Shown here: piece by piece, positions 55,400-64,000 of the stretch
Position numbering within the stretch: position 1 is the stretch's first letter
Layout: each line of letters starts with the position of its first letter
DNA from: Achaetomiella virescens
Lineage: Eukaryota > Ascomycota > Sordariomycetes > Sordariales > Chaetomiaceae
Direction of reading: 5' to 3'
NCBI GenBank assembly: GCA_031001845.1
Contig: JARNGD010000136.1
Coordinates: 34,413 to 98,412, forward strand
Length of the DNA: 64,000 bases
Notes under the pieces: generated by a model
What the model saw: only the letters and a program-made list of their open reading frames with translations
What the model was told of the DNA's origin: nothing
Database searches by the model: none
Program-made: the position numbers and the translations under genes

Positions 55400-56393
55400 G
55401 TCAAGGATTCATGGGCTGCCTTACAGCTGGAACAAGAGCACCAACAACTCGTCCTGCTCGCCTCGGCTGCTGAGCTGTTTACCGCACTTGTCATAACGAA
55501 CAAACTCTGACTGAAGAGCGTTCGGTGCCAATCGTGAATAATCTGCTGAGAGGGCGTGGAGTCTCTGGTCCGACTTCCTCGATAGTGTGTCCAGCCTTCT
55601 AATGTGAGCTGGGAGCTTTCTTGTGTATTCTGTCGGAGGGCCAAAAGTTGGCAGTTCTGTTGCTCGATAGTCTGATTGAATGTTTTTAAACCTATGGATG
55701 TCTCATGGATGTTGTGGGTAGTTGCCTCGAGCTGTGTGATAATAGCCGAGTGTTGCTGTGTGAGAAGGGACTCCTGGGATATGTAGAGGTCACTGATCCG
55801 ATGGTTGAGATCTTTTAGGCCGTCTGACGTATCCTATTTCCAACCCAACAACTGCTGACTCTGTGTGTACACGGCCGAGGAAACACCATTGACCGTTGTC
55901 ACGATAGATTCAACTCTGCTATATCGTTAGTAAGTATGCCCAAGTCTGTAGACGTTCACTTACCCGGCCTTTGTCTCGAGCTGAAGCAATAAGTTCAGCT
56001 CATTCAGATGCGTTCCAACCTTTACGCGCAGCTTTTCAACCTCCCTGGCACATGCCACTGCCCACTGTGCCTTTCTCCCGCACTATGATACCATGAGGAT
56101 GGTGCTTGCTGGCCCAATTTGGCATCAGATTTGGAGATAGTCTGGAGAAAGCTGCTGAGGGCCGCCAATGTAAGGTCGGTTTGCCGTTTGACATCTGTTG
56201 CAAAGACATTGTTTGTCCCTTCTCTTGCGTGTAGCTGTATGAGGATGCGCTTAAGCAGGCTCAACTCCTGCATCAAGCTGCGGTACTCGTCCGATTCGCC
56301 GCCGACATCCTTGAGAGCTCTAGTATCCTTGACGATAAGACCGAGGACAGCGATGAAGTCGCCTGCGGAAAAGCCGAAAGTAGGAGCGGACAT
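55400..56393 (-). CDS. Helo/SesA-like N-terminal domain with coiled-coil linker
   Basis: It starts MSAPTFGFSAGDFIAVLGLIV at 56393, the typical opening of fungal N-terminal helical (SesA/Helo-type) domains of STAND and HET proteins, then LMQELSLLKRILIQLHA. After a frame change near 56050 and an intron (about 55921-55963) comes a heptad-rich region: SDLYISQESLLTQQHSAIIT and a TTHNIHETSIGLKTFNQT block with QQNCQLLALRQNTQ (about 55650). A TAG near 55827 interrupts the coil. The HET fragment starts just downstream on the same strand, so the original may have been one N-domain/coil/HET protein or a tandem pair. Confidence 0.6.
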
Positions 56394-56786
56394 GCTGCAT
56401 CCAGTTCCAGTCGCCGCTCTACTTTCGCTATTGGAGTTGGCAGCCTAGTGAGTAGGGAATGATAAGAAGATTGGTTTTGGGGGGGGGGGTTGGTTGACGA
56501 AGTGCGAGTCGGATGGAAGTTTATGCATGTTGCTGCCTCTCAACATTGCATCTGCAACTGGTAAAGCCCAGGCCTTTCTTGATTCGCACCCGGGTCACAC
56601 GACATGGCCAGAGCAAGTCCCGCCACCGCACCCATAAGGAGGAGGGTCTGAACTGGTATCTCAACTGGATCTGTTCTGTTTGAGAAGATATTGAAATTGG
56701 ATTCTCGGAAACTGACCATGTGTCGTGAGGCCGATGGCAGATTTCAGCCATAGTGTGGCAAGGGCAACAACAGAAAAGGGAAAACT
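56394..56786. other. 5' flank of the Helo-like gene with a G run
   Basis: No gene is supported. A run of ten or more G occurs at about 56480-56490. Confidence 0.4.
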
Positions 56787-57918
56787 AAAGTTGGAACCCC
56801 TGCTTTCTGGACAACCCCACATTTGGGACACTTTTGGACTGCATTGCTACCCAACCTTCCAATGGCCATCAATATTGTGGCTTCAAAAATGCTCCCATAT
56901 ACTGAAGAACAGCTTTTGCAGGCCCCCTAGGCCCCCATGCAGGCCGCAGCCTCCGAAAAGTCGCCCAGGAATGGGGCATATTAAAGAGGACCCTCCACAA
57001 CCACCAACAAAGCACCCAGACCCGATCAACCGCCTTGGAAAACCTCCAAAGGCTTATGGCTGCAGAGGAGGACCGCCTGGCCCAGTGGGTGCTTACCCAG
57101 AAAGCCCTAGGCAAGGCCATTACCCACGCGTAGATCAGGGGGCTTGCCCAACGTATCTTAGACACGCGTAGTGACCCAACAACCCTCGGCGAAACGATCA
57201 ATCAAACGGTCCTTGATCATTCATGACCCAGTCCTAAAAAGCAAGCGTCTCTAACGTACTGAAAGCGCGCAAGTCAACGGTGCTACAGTCGAAGTTATTC
57301 GTAGTTGGTACCCCAAGCTCGCGACCCAGCCGCCAATGCTATCAAGCTAGCCAGCCGCTACAATATTGAACTGGGCTTAAAACACTGGGATTTAGGAGTC
57401 TGTGGGTTCACTGCTGTACAGGGGAAGGCCGTGGAGGATTGGCATTGCTTTCATTTTTGGCGTAGTTTTCACACTGAAAGCCACGTCATGTCTATGAACC
57501 TGGCAGGGGCGCCCACTCAAGGGCTCCGGGGCAGAGAGGCAGGGGGTTAGCAACAACAATAGTCGCATTCCTTTCCTCTTCGTTGAGACCCCAAAGGAGG
57601 TTCCCTAGTGCAGACTGCGGGACGGTAGAGCTCTAACCAGAGGGCCAAAGCCATCCGTTTGAGGAGTGTGCTATGCAGAGCTCTCCGGGGCCACATTGAG
57701 CAATTGCTTGTTGAAGTCTTCATTCCTTTCACAATTCACAGCATCAATATCGCCAGACTGCTGCGACCAGCAGTAGGGTGTGGTTTATGACGTGCTGTGC
57801 CCCAATTCAATGTAAATGAAGCTGGGATTATAGAGGGCCCAGGAAGAAATGGTTTAGTAGTTGGGAGTGCTACAATAAAAAGCATGCAATCTTGAAGGAC
57901 CCTAGACCGCGTGCCTAG
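56787..57918 (+). mobile_element. Pogo element B, copy 2 (3'-truncated)
   Basis: The left terminus AAGTTGGAACCCCTGCTTTC is near 56787. The transposase N-terminal half follows (CCATATACTGAAGAACAGC equivalent to the TEEQL start; QRILDTR near 57150; VNGATVEVIRSW near 57275) up to the NMDEAG position. That position is split by the 443-bp element at 57367. A few codons beyond (57810-57918) remain before another element truncates it. It retains CCC and CTAC where copy 1 has lost one base. Confidence 0.78.
57367..57809 (+). repeat. TGAACTGG element (solo LTR or MITE), copy 2
   Basis: This 443-bp unit starts TGAACTGGGCTT and ends CCCCAATTCA. Its 4-bp duplication is ATAT/ATGT (57363-57366, 57810-57813). 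Compared with copy 1 it shares GCCGTGGAGGA, TTGCTTTCATTTT, CAGGGGCGCCCACTCA and the 3' AATATC.CCAGACTGCTG segment. Confidence 0.75.
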
Positions 57919-58309
57919 CGAATTGGTGCACAGCGCCTCAAATCCACCACATACACTACACCCTGCTGCTGGTCACAGTGATGCCGTGAATTGGGGGAGG
58001 AACAAAGACTTCAACAAGTCAGAGCTCAAGGTGGCTCTGGAGTCCTCTGCAAGACACGCACATCAAATTGACTGTTCTAGCCCTCTGGTCAGAGACTCGG
58101 CCGCTGCTGTCTACACTGGGGAACCTCCTCTGAGGTCTCAATGATAAGGAAAGGAACGTCGATTGTTGTTGTCATCCTGCCTGCCCACACCCTTTGAATG
58201 AGTGCCCCGGCAGCTTTATGTACATGACGTGGCTTTCACGTGAGAAACTTCACCAAAAATAAAGGCAATGATAAAATCCTCCACAGCCTCCCCCTGAACA
58301 GCTGACGCG
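57919..58309 (-). repeat. TGAACTGG element, copy 3 (reverse, truncated)
   Basis: The reverse complement of copies 1 and 2 begins at CGAATTGGTGCACAGC and ends at about 58309 within CCCCTGAACAGC. About 45 bp of the far end are missing and sequence of the dynamin relic follows directly. Confidence 0.7.
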
Positions 58310-59510
58310 CAGCAGCATTGAGAGACGGTGCACCAGCGACAACACGTCCTATGGCAGACTCAATGAACAGATCATAAACGCACAAAAGCTTCAGACAGTG
58401 TTGCGCAACATGAACCAGACTTTTCACGCCGTCATAGTCATTAAAGAGGTGAACTACAAGGTCCAGTGGACTAGGTCAACGCCGACGAGCCGGAGGATGA
58501 TGACGAGTCCCCCGAGTATCTCAGAACTTCACTCGTCTATAATCTCTCTCATCCGTAGCTGGTCACTGAAGTGGATTTCAATGCTAGTCTCTAATCGCAA
58601 GAGCCTTGGCCGGGCAGAGGAGATCTTGTCCTGCGGCTTTCCAAGAAACAGACCGGTCGTGAGAGAAAATTGCAGAGATTTACATCCAGCATGTACTGGC
58701 ACCGCGAAGGACTTTATGGAAGAGGCATTGACTACATCATTGGAGCTGTTAGCAACGATGCTGAATCTATCCTGCATGTTTGCGTGAATCCATTTTTTGA
58801 CGAGAAGAAGGATTTGTTCCAAACTAAGCTGCAGGAGGTCCTGCTTCCTTACAAAAACAACTATAGGCTTGCGCTAGACAAGGAATTCCTTTCAAGAATG
58901 ATCCTCATATCTCGCCATTGATTTGCGGATCAGCTCGCCGGTCACTTGACGTTTACGGTTGGCGAGGATTTTGACTGGAAGAAGGTCCGTCAGGCCATTC
59001 CCGATCTGGAAGACTGAAAGGGCAAGGAGCATGGCACCGAGAAAGGTCATTGATGTGATGGTGATGGCAGTCTACTATGAGGTGAGTCAGCGCTTTCCCA
59101 GTCCACCACACCAGGAGAATGCTAGCTAAAGTAATTTCTAGATGTCGCTTACAGACTTCATTGACAATGTCGTAAACATCGCACTAGACAGCTGCCCAAT
59201 CTACGGCATCCCGAGCATTCTCACACTGCGCAAGGTCGGTGTCATGAACGTCAATAGGCTGATAGAGCTGGTCGCGGAATCCGAGGATGTGCAGGAGCGG
59301 CGGCGCATGTTGCAAGATCAGGCCAAGGTTCTGGGGCTACAGAAGTGCAACAAGGACAAGCCGAGAGAGCGGACAGCCTCAAAAAGATTATGGCTCTTGA
59401 ACAAGAATATCCCATATCCTGAATTGACACGCAGCCCTCTCCTCCGTAATGTCTCGTCTCTCAGTGGAGGGCCGGTCTTCGTTGAGTATGTCCACCTTAA
59501 CCCGGACTGA
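58310..59510 (+). pseudogene. Dynamin-like gene lacking the GTPase domain
   Basis: It begins inside the stalk: SYGRLNEQIINAQKLQTVL, then MNQTFHAVIVIK (about 58412), a DADEPEDDDESPEYL segment, and EEILSCGFPRNRP. The following frame has NPFFDEKKDLFQTKLQEVLLPY (about 58790). The bundle end is FTVGEDFDWKKVRQAIPDLED and MVMAVYYE. An intron (59082-59141) falls after VYYE, as in the complete dynamin at 25.8-28.1 kb. The GED block is MSLTDFIDNVVNIALD...NRLIELVAESEDVQERRRML, stopping at 59508-59510. No P-loop or other G motif precedes it; instead a mobile element abuts at 58309. Frame changes are near 58490, 58680 and 58900. Confidence 0.78.
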
Positions 59511-60791
59511 ATTGGCAAGGGTGACATGAAATGACAGGGGAATCTTCACTCCTTACGCTCAGCCGCTCCCACCCGAATCACGAACAGAATTCCATCCTGC
59601 TTCAATCACGTAGTCCCTGTCCCTCGGCACCTACCCTTGTACTCTTCGGCAACGGCGCTGAATCTCCCAAGCTCAAGTCTGTCTCCTTTGACCCTGGCCC
59701 ACTATCCTCCCCCCGAGAGCTCCGCTAAAGCCAACGGCAGCAGTCCCCGTAGACTCCTCATTCCCTCCAACAAGGGTGCCTCCTCCTTCCGCCAGCAATA
59801 TCAAGAGCTCCACTAAAAAATAAGAACTCCAGCAAAGGAGTTCAAGAGTAACGAAAATGGGAGGAACAACGCCTTCGGTAGGTCATACCAACCACCCGGA
59901 AGAAGCTCAGATGGAACAAGTATTGAGACGGCAAGATATTGCATGTTCACAGACCTCTTCTTGTTCTCTAGGCTCAAGTTCCCGAGCAATCGAGGGCTGA
60001 GGCATCCGAGGACGGAGCATGTTCCGCTGTTGGAGGCGGCAGATAAGCTTAAGCTGAGGGACCTGAAGAATCCCGGTGATCACCTTTGTTGGCAGATACC
60101 AAGATGTGTGTGCAGCATGAGGTGTTCTTGCTTGAGCAGTGAGGCCGAGCTGGGTGATTGAGCAGGCATTTGAGGCCGTGGTATCCTACTTGTCTAGGTG
60201 AGTTGTAATCACGAAATTTGTCTGGGAAGGGGTGTAGGACTAAGACAATTGTTGTGCTGTCTTCGGCTTCGATGCGACGAGAAACCGGTAGCTTATGTTG
60301 CCGAGGCACTGAGATGATGGCCCCAGGCTGTACTTGGGAAATTTCGTTACTTTGGTTTTGCTTAAGGCTGGACTCATTACTAGTGAATTGGAGGAGATAC
60401 TCAAGCAGTAAGTTCAGGAGGCGCAGCCGGCCCAGCTATGCAGCGAACCTCAGGAGAGCTTGGTATTACTACTCTTACCTAGACACTCTCTGTGATAGAG
60501 GGAGAAAAGAGAGCTGGGAAGAATAAAGTTCTAGGCTTTAAAATGACTACCTGTTACGGAATGAGCATAGTATTGAGGCTCGAGCCAGACGCTGTGACAG
60601 TCTTCGGCGCACACACTTTATTGCATGGACTCAAGCGCTCGTGGTCACAGCAAAACGTGAGCGACTCTCTGCAACTCCGATCTCATTAAGGCAGGGAGGT
60701 ATCAGGTTGACCAGACCAGTATCGGACTGCAGATAGAACAAGCCACCTGTCACCTTCGACCCTTCAGCCCTAGCCATTGATATCTGTTCAT
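59511..60791. other. Unassigned stretch
   Basis: 1.28 kb without a supported gene. Several short frames (59531-59728, 60218-60526) show no recognisable domain. Confidence 0.4.
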
Positions 60792-61205
60792 TCATTCATC
60801 CTGAAGCAATTTCTGAAAAGCCTCCGACAGTTGGACAGCTAGGGGGAAGCCCCCCCCTTCAAGCCGAATCATCGTCACTTTCCCGTTCTCGTCCCTGATG
60901 AGCCCCATCGAGGGAGTTCCATGTCCAGTCCCTTCCTCTCGCCGTCTTTGAAAAACACAACCGGGTAAAAGTTCCGGCTGGATGTTGAACTTGGCTGCTA
61001 GGTCTGGAGACCGAAACAGTTCGTCCGCATCAATTCTGCCAACGCCGAAAATGGGAGGCGGGGTAGGGAGCAGTGCGGATACTGCCGCCTGGAATTCATG
61101 TTCGAGAGACTGGTTGTTTCTAGTAGCAATTCCGAGAATGACGTGGGCGTGGCTGGAGATGAATTCCTCCAGGCTGTTCGAGTCGAGGGGGGCGCAGGGA
61201 GCCAT
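60792..61205 (-). CDS. Small thioredoxin-fold-like protein without CxxC
   Basis: An intact 137-codon frame from ATG (61205) to the stop at 60792. The pattern is thioredoxin-like: LEEFISSHAHVILGIAT (beta-strand position), EFQAAVSALL helix, PPIFGVGRIDADELF, LAAKFNIQPELLPGCVFQ (the KF.I..xP..F feature), ENGKVTMIRLEGG (beta hairpin) and a final LSEAFQKLLQDE helix. The active-site position carries ATRNNQ in place of CxxC, so a redox role is unlikely; a protein-binding role is possible. Assignment is by pattern only. Confidence 0.6.
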   Translation of the reverse strand: MAPCAPLDSNSLEEFISSHAHVILGIATRNNQSLEHEFQAAVSALLPTPPPIFGVGRIDADELFRSPDLAAKFNIQPELLPGCVFQRRREEGTGHGTPSMGLIRDENGKVTMIRLEGGGFPLAVQLSEAFQKLLQDE

Positions 61206-61726
61206 TGTTGCTTCTTTGCTAACAAGTAGCTGAGATCACTTCGCAGTTGATTTGATAGTTTGCAGTCTGCTTCTTGATGGGGAACACCAGGGAAGATAGG
61301 TGCAGTATATATATACATCGTAGCAAGAACAGCAGGCGGGTGGGCATAATCAGAATGCAGCTGAGTATCAATATCGGAGTAATTGCAATGCATCCTGGAG
61401 GTGCATCTGCCGCTGCTGGGTAATGATTGACATCGGCTGTGAGCAAGATATGCTTGTTCAGCTCGTCCAGGGATGCGGCTGGGTTACACGACCCGATTAG
61501 AACGAATCTTCAACTTCAGCCCATGCAAGTACGCCTCCGGGACAGAAAAATCCAATCAAGCGATTCAGATGAAACGACAACAAACCAAACACCGCTCTTC
61601 GAGCATCGGATATCACACTTGAAGTTGGAAGCCGCTTTGCACGTTCCGATACCACAGTTCCTCATCCGCAATTACTCCGTAGGGACCAAGTCAGTCACGC
61701 AAAACAAAACCGCACTTCAACAAGTA
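61206..61726. other. Unassigned stretch between Trx-like gene and helicase relic
   Basis: The plus-strand 203-codon ORF starting at 61427 is proline-rich and mostly antisense to the helicase relic; not accepted as a gene. Confidence 0.4.
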
Positions 61727-63130
61727 TCACAACCGAGAGTCCCAACGCCACCCCCTCCCCAACCGGTTCCCCACCTCCCGCAACCTCCCTCCAGTCTCCC
61801 TCCCCTCATATACCCCCCTGCCCCAAAACAATCCTGTCCCGTCGACAGCCCAACATCGTCTCCTGCCTCTGCCCAACCCGGTGAATCCGGTAATCCCCCT
61901 GCTGGATCTCCCCTTCGTCCACACCGGGCCTATAATGGTCAGGTACCTCGCGCGCTGCAGATTCAGCGCCGTGCCCGCCAGCGCGACGGGCACGACGAGC
62001 ACGTTGGCCAGGGATTGGAGGAAGTCTTGAAGGGATAAGGGGAGCTGATGATCGGTGATGTTGACTTTTAGAGGCCAATGTCAGTCAGGTTGCGCCCCTG
62101 GAACTCGTCAATCCCGAGTCGGCGCACCATAGTGTGCCAGAAGATGCGGTTCAGGCGGCGGTAGTCGGCAATCTCGAGGTAGGGACGACATCCCCGCTGA
62201 TTTGAATCTCAGTCAGCCTGTCAAAGGTGCTGCTGAGGTTGTCAACAGCCTCCGAAGTGACACCGCTCAGGTGATGTGAACCGCCACGCCAGGCATCCTT
62301 CTCGAAGACAGATGGTACGGGACGAGTGTCAGCCAGCGTCTCACAGAGAGGAGTGCCCGAGACAAATTATGTCAGCGGTGTTGGTTGTTCCAACCCAAGG
62401 CAGCACTCTTCAGATGCTGAAGCCACGCTACACTCCTATTGTCTTCGCCGTCCTTGGCCGCTGCATACTAGTGGAACTCATCCATCAAGATCATGCCGGG
62501 GAGGAGGGCACTCTTCTTGGCCGTTTGGGTGGATCCGACAATCTTGACGGACGCCAAACTGGCTGTTTAAACGGGAGATCCACTCGGGCGCCACGACAAT
62601 GGTATAGTGGTTCTCCCTCCTCCCAGCCCGATATTGATAATTGCACGGCCCGTCCTCACCGTGCGTCCCGATAATCGTAGTCCTGAAGGCCACGACACTC
62701 GCCGTCAGCTTTTCTTCCTTTTCCCCGCCCTCACGACGCCCCCTGATCTTGAACACCTTCAAATTCAACTTTGCCTTCATGTCCTTCACCATCGGCCCAC
62801 AATTCCTCGCCGGCGCTACAAGCACATTCGCCCCTCAGGCAACCGATCTGCTAGCTCCCTCATCCTCTCACATTAACAATAGCAACTGAAACCATACCGC
62901 TCATGAAATGGGCAACACCTCGCCGCAACCGCCCCAGGAGGGTTATGCTGCCCGGGCTCGCCCTTCTTTTTCCCACCCGCCGCTGCGTTCGCCTTCCCTG
63001 TCTTCTTCCACCCCCGCCTTCACCTCCCCCCTGCACCTCCTAAAGCCCCACGCAAACGCCATAACGTCATACGCCTCCTGCGTCTTGCCCAGCCCCTCCT
63101 CATCGCACAATATCCCACCCGACACATCAT
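61727..63130 (-). pseudogene. SNF2-type DEAD-like helicase relic
   Basis: On the minus strand in order: motif I GGILCDEEGLGKTQEAYD (about 63110), motif Ia-like NVLVAPARNCGPMVKDM (about 62825), HYTIVVAPEW (about 62600), a motif II variant LLPGMILMDEFH (about 62480) immediately followed by TAG, then NRIFWHTMVRRLGIDEFQGRNL (about 62150), and the helicase C-terminal motifs V-VI ALNLQRARYLTIIGPVW and DYRIHRVGQ (about 61880). This is the fungal SNF2-like helicase pattern. The spacing between motif II and the C-lobe is too short, multiple frames are used and stops intervene, so it is decayed. The 5' part probably continues into 63131-64000. Confidence 0.75.
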
Positions 63131-64000
63131 TCAGTATCTACCTCAAAGGTTGTATACCCCATTAAGCTGGTAGTTTAATAACCCCACCGACAAGTCAGCG
63201 AGTTTCTTTATTGGCACGCGCTTCCCTTGCCTCGCTGCCGCTGCCGCTGCCGTACTTGGCAGCGGAAGCCGCAGAGATGGCTTCGCACCTCTGGAACTCC
63301 AGGGTGATGTTGAAAAAGTCTAGGCAGACGTGCCACCCCCCGGGGGTGTTGCCGGTGTTGTAGCTGCCCAGATATGTGTCGACAGAGAGGTTGGGATCGG
63401 GGTCTTGGTTGAGGAAGGGGCAGTGGTGTGGTTTGGAGGGCCGATTCGGATGGTTAAGGTGGCATGCGGAAGATTGGATTTGGTGCTCTGCGAGTAGGGG
63501 GGTGGAATTTGCGGCGACTGGGATTGCTGAAGGCGTACGGATCCGTGAATGTTTCACCTGGGCGCTGGGATGGCAATTAAGTCTGGTATCAGTGCAAGCA
63601 GATAGGCAGCTAGGCCCTGGAACAGTGGAGGCTGGGCTTCCAGGATAGGCGCTGCCCAAATCTGACGAATTCTTGAACTTCTTTGGCCTGTGCTCGCGGT
63701 CCTCTGGGCGACCGTTGCAGACACTGATGTCCCCTCGGACCTACCAGCATCTGGCTCCTCCTCGCTGTACGCTGTCACGCTGCCCCAGGAGTCCGCCCCA
63801 ATGAAGCCGTCATTGGCGTTCTCATCCCGGGAGACGGCCGTTTCTGGCACCTCTTCGTCTTCTTTATCGATGGCTTTCAGAGGATGGGGAACTGATCTTC
63901 ACTATTGGACGATCTCCTCGTCACCAGGCGATTCCTCGAACTCTTCGACTTCGATCTCGATGTCCGACCAAAAAGCCTCGGGTAGACAATCCTGGAACCA
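63131..64000 (-). pseudogene. Probable 5' part of the helicase relic, cut by the window edge
   Basis: Minus-strand frames carry an acidic segment (DIEIEVEEFEESPGDEE near 63960-63915; DENANDGFIGADSWGSVTAY near 63830-63770) and a block with NITLEFQRCEAISAASAAKYG (about 63290). Acidic N-terminal regions upstream of motif I are common in this helicase type. Continuity with the helicase is inferred from strand and position only. Confidence 0.4.

Noticed and set aside
61427..62038. 203-codon plus-strand proline-rich ORF
   Set aside because: Its second half is antisense to helicase motifs V-VI on the minus strand; open length is explained by GC-rich codons.

Overview
The window reads as a transposon-rich accessory region of a filamentous ascomycete (Pezizomycotina). 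The evidence is short spliceosomal introns (about 50-90 bp, GTRAGT...CTRAC/CTGAC...YAG), HET-domain genes, a NACHT-WD40 receptor, Helo-like N-terminal domains, FTA2-like and kinase-like genes, Fot1/pogo transposons and a Ty1/Copia element. I see no rRNA, tRNA or CRISPR array.

Layout. 0-4.3 kb: the 3' part of a DAL5-like MFS permease, then a HET gene on the minus strand. 4.6-18.2 kb: a transposon nest. It holds pogo element A (4597-6750) cut by a solo LTR, and pogo element B (7670-14944) cut by a Copia element with near-identical LTRs. It also holds LTR-in-LTR insertions and a second pogo A fragment cut by a 438-bp element. 18.5-23.1 kb: a GMC flavo-oxidoreductase and a catalase, divergently transcribed from one 0.87-kb gap. 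24-31 kb: solo LTRs, a LINE zinc-knuckle relic, a relic of a membrane-protein gene, a dynamin-like GTPase and an FTA2-like gene. 31.7-38.7 kb: a kinase-like gene, a second MFS permease, a HET relic and a GH18 chitinase lacking its catalytic segment. 39.6-40.4 kb: an intact ORF of unknown function. 41.8-48.9 kb: a NACHT NTPase with 13 near-identical WD40 repeats, followed on the same strand by a Helo-like protein gene. 49.5-56.4 kb: a pogo-type MITE, an unknown gene, a Ser/Thr kinase and a patchwork of HET/Helo-like fragments. 56.8-64 kb: a second pogo B copy, a dynamin gene missing its GTPase domain, a thioredoxin-fold protein and a SNF2-type helicase relic that runs off the right edge.

Several gene types here (HET, NACHT-WD40, Helo-like, kinase) belong to the fungal allorecognition/regulated cell-death repertoire, and dynamin-like GTPases are a typical lineage-specific expansion. 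The island therefore looks like a fast-evolving self/non-self compartment. That is inferred from gene content, not shown.

A caution applies throughout. Almost every conserved gene is interrupted by one-base indels, mostly deletions and often in homopolymers. Internal comparison (WD40 units, pogo copies, the young Copia element) shows that many look like consensus errors rather than decay. Others (nonsense substitutions, large internal deletions, transposon truncations) look real. Frameshifted genes are called CDS when all domains are present, and pseudogene when a segment is missing or stops are numerous. Exon boundaries are my own reading.
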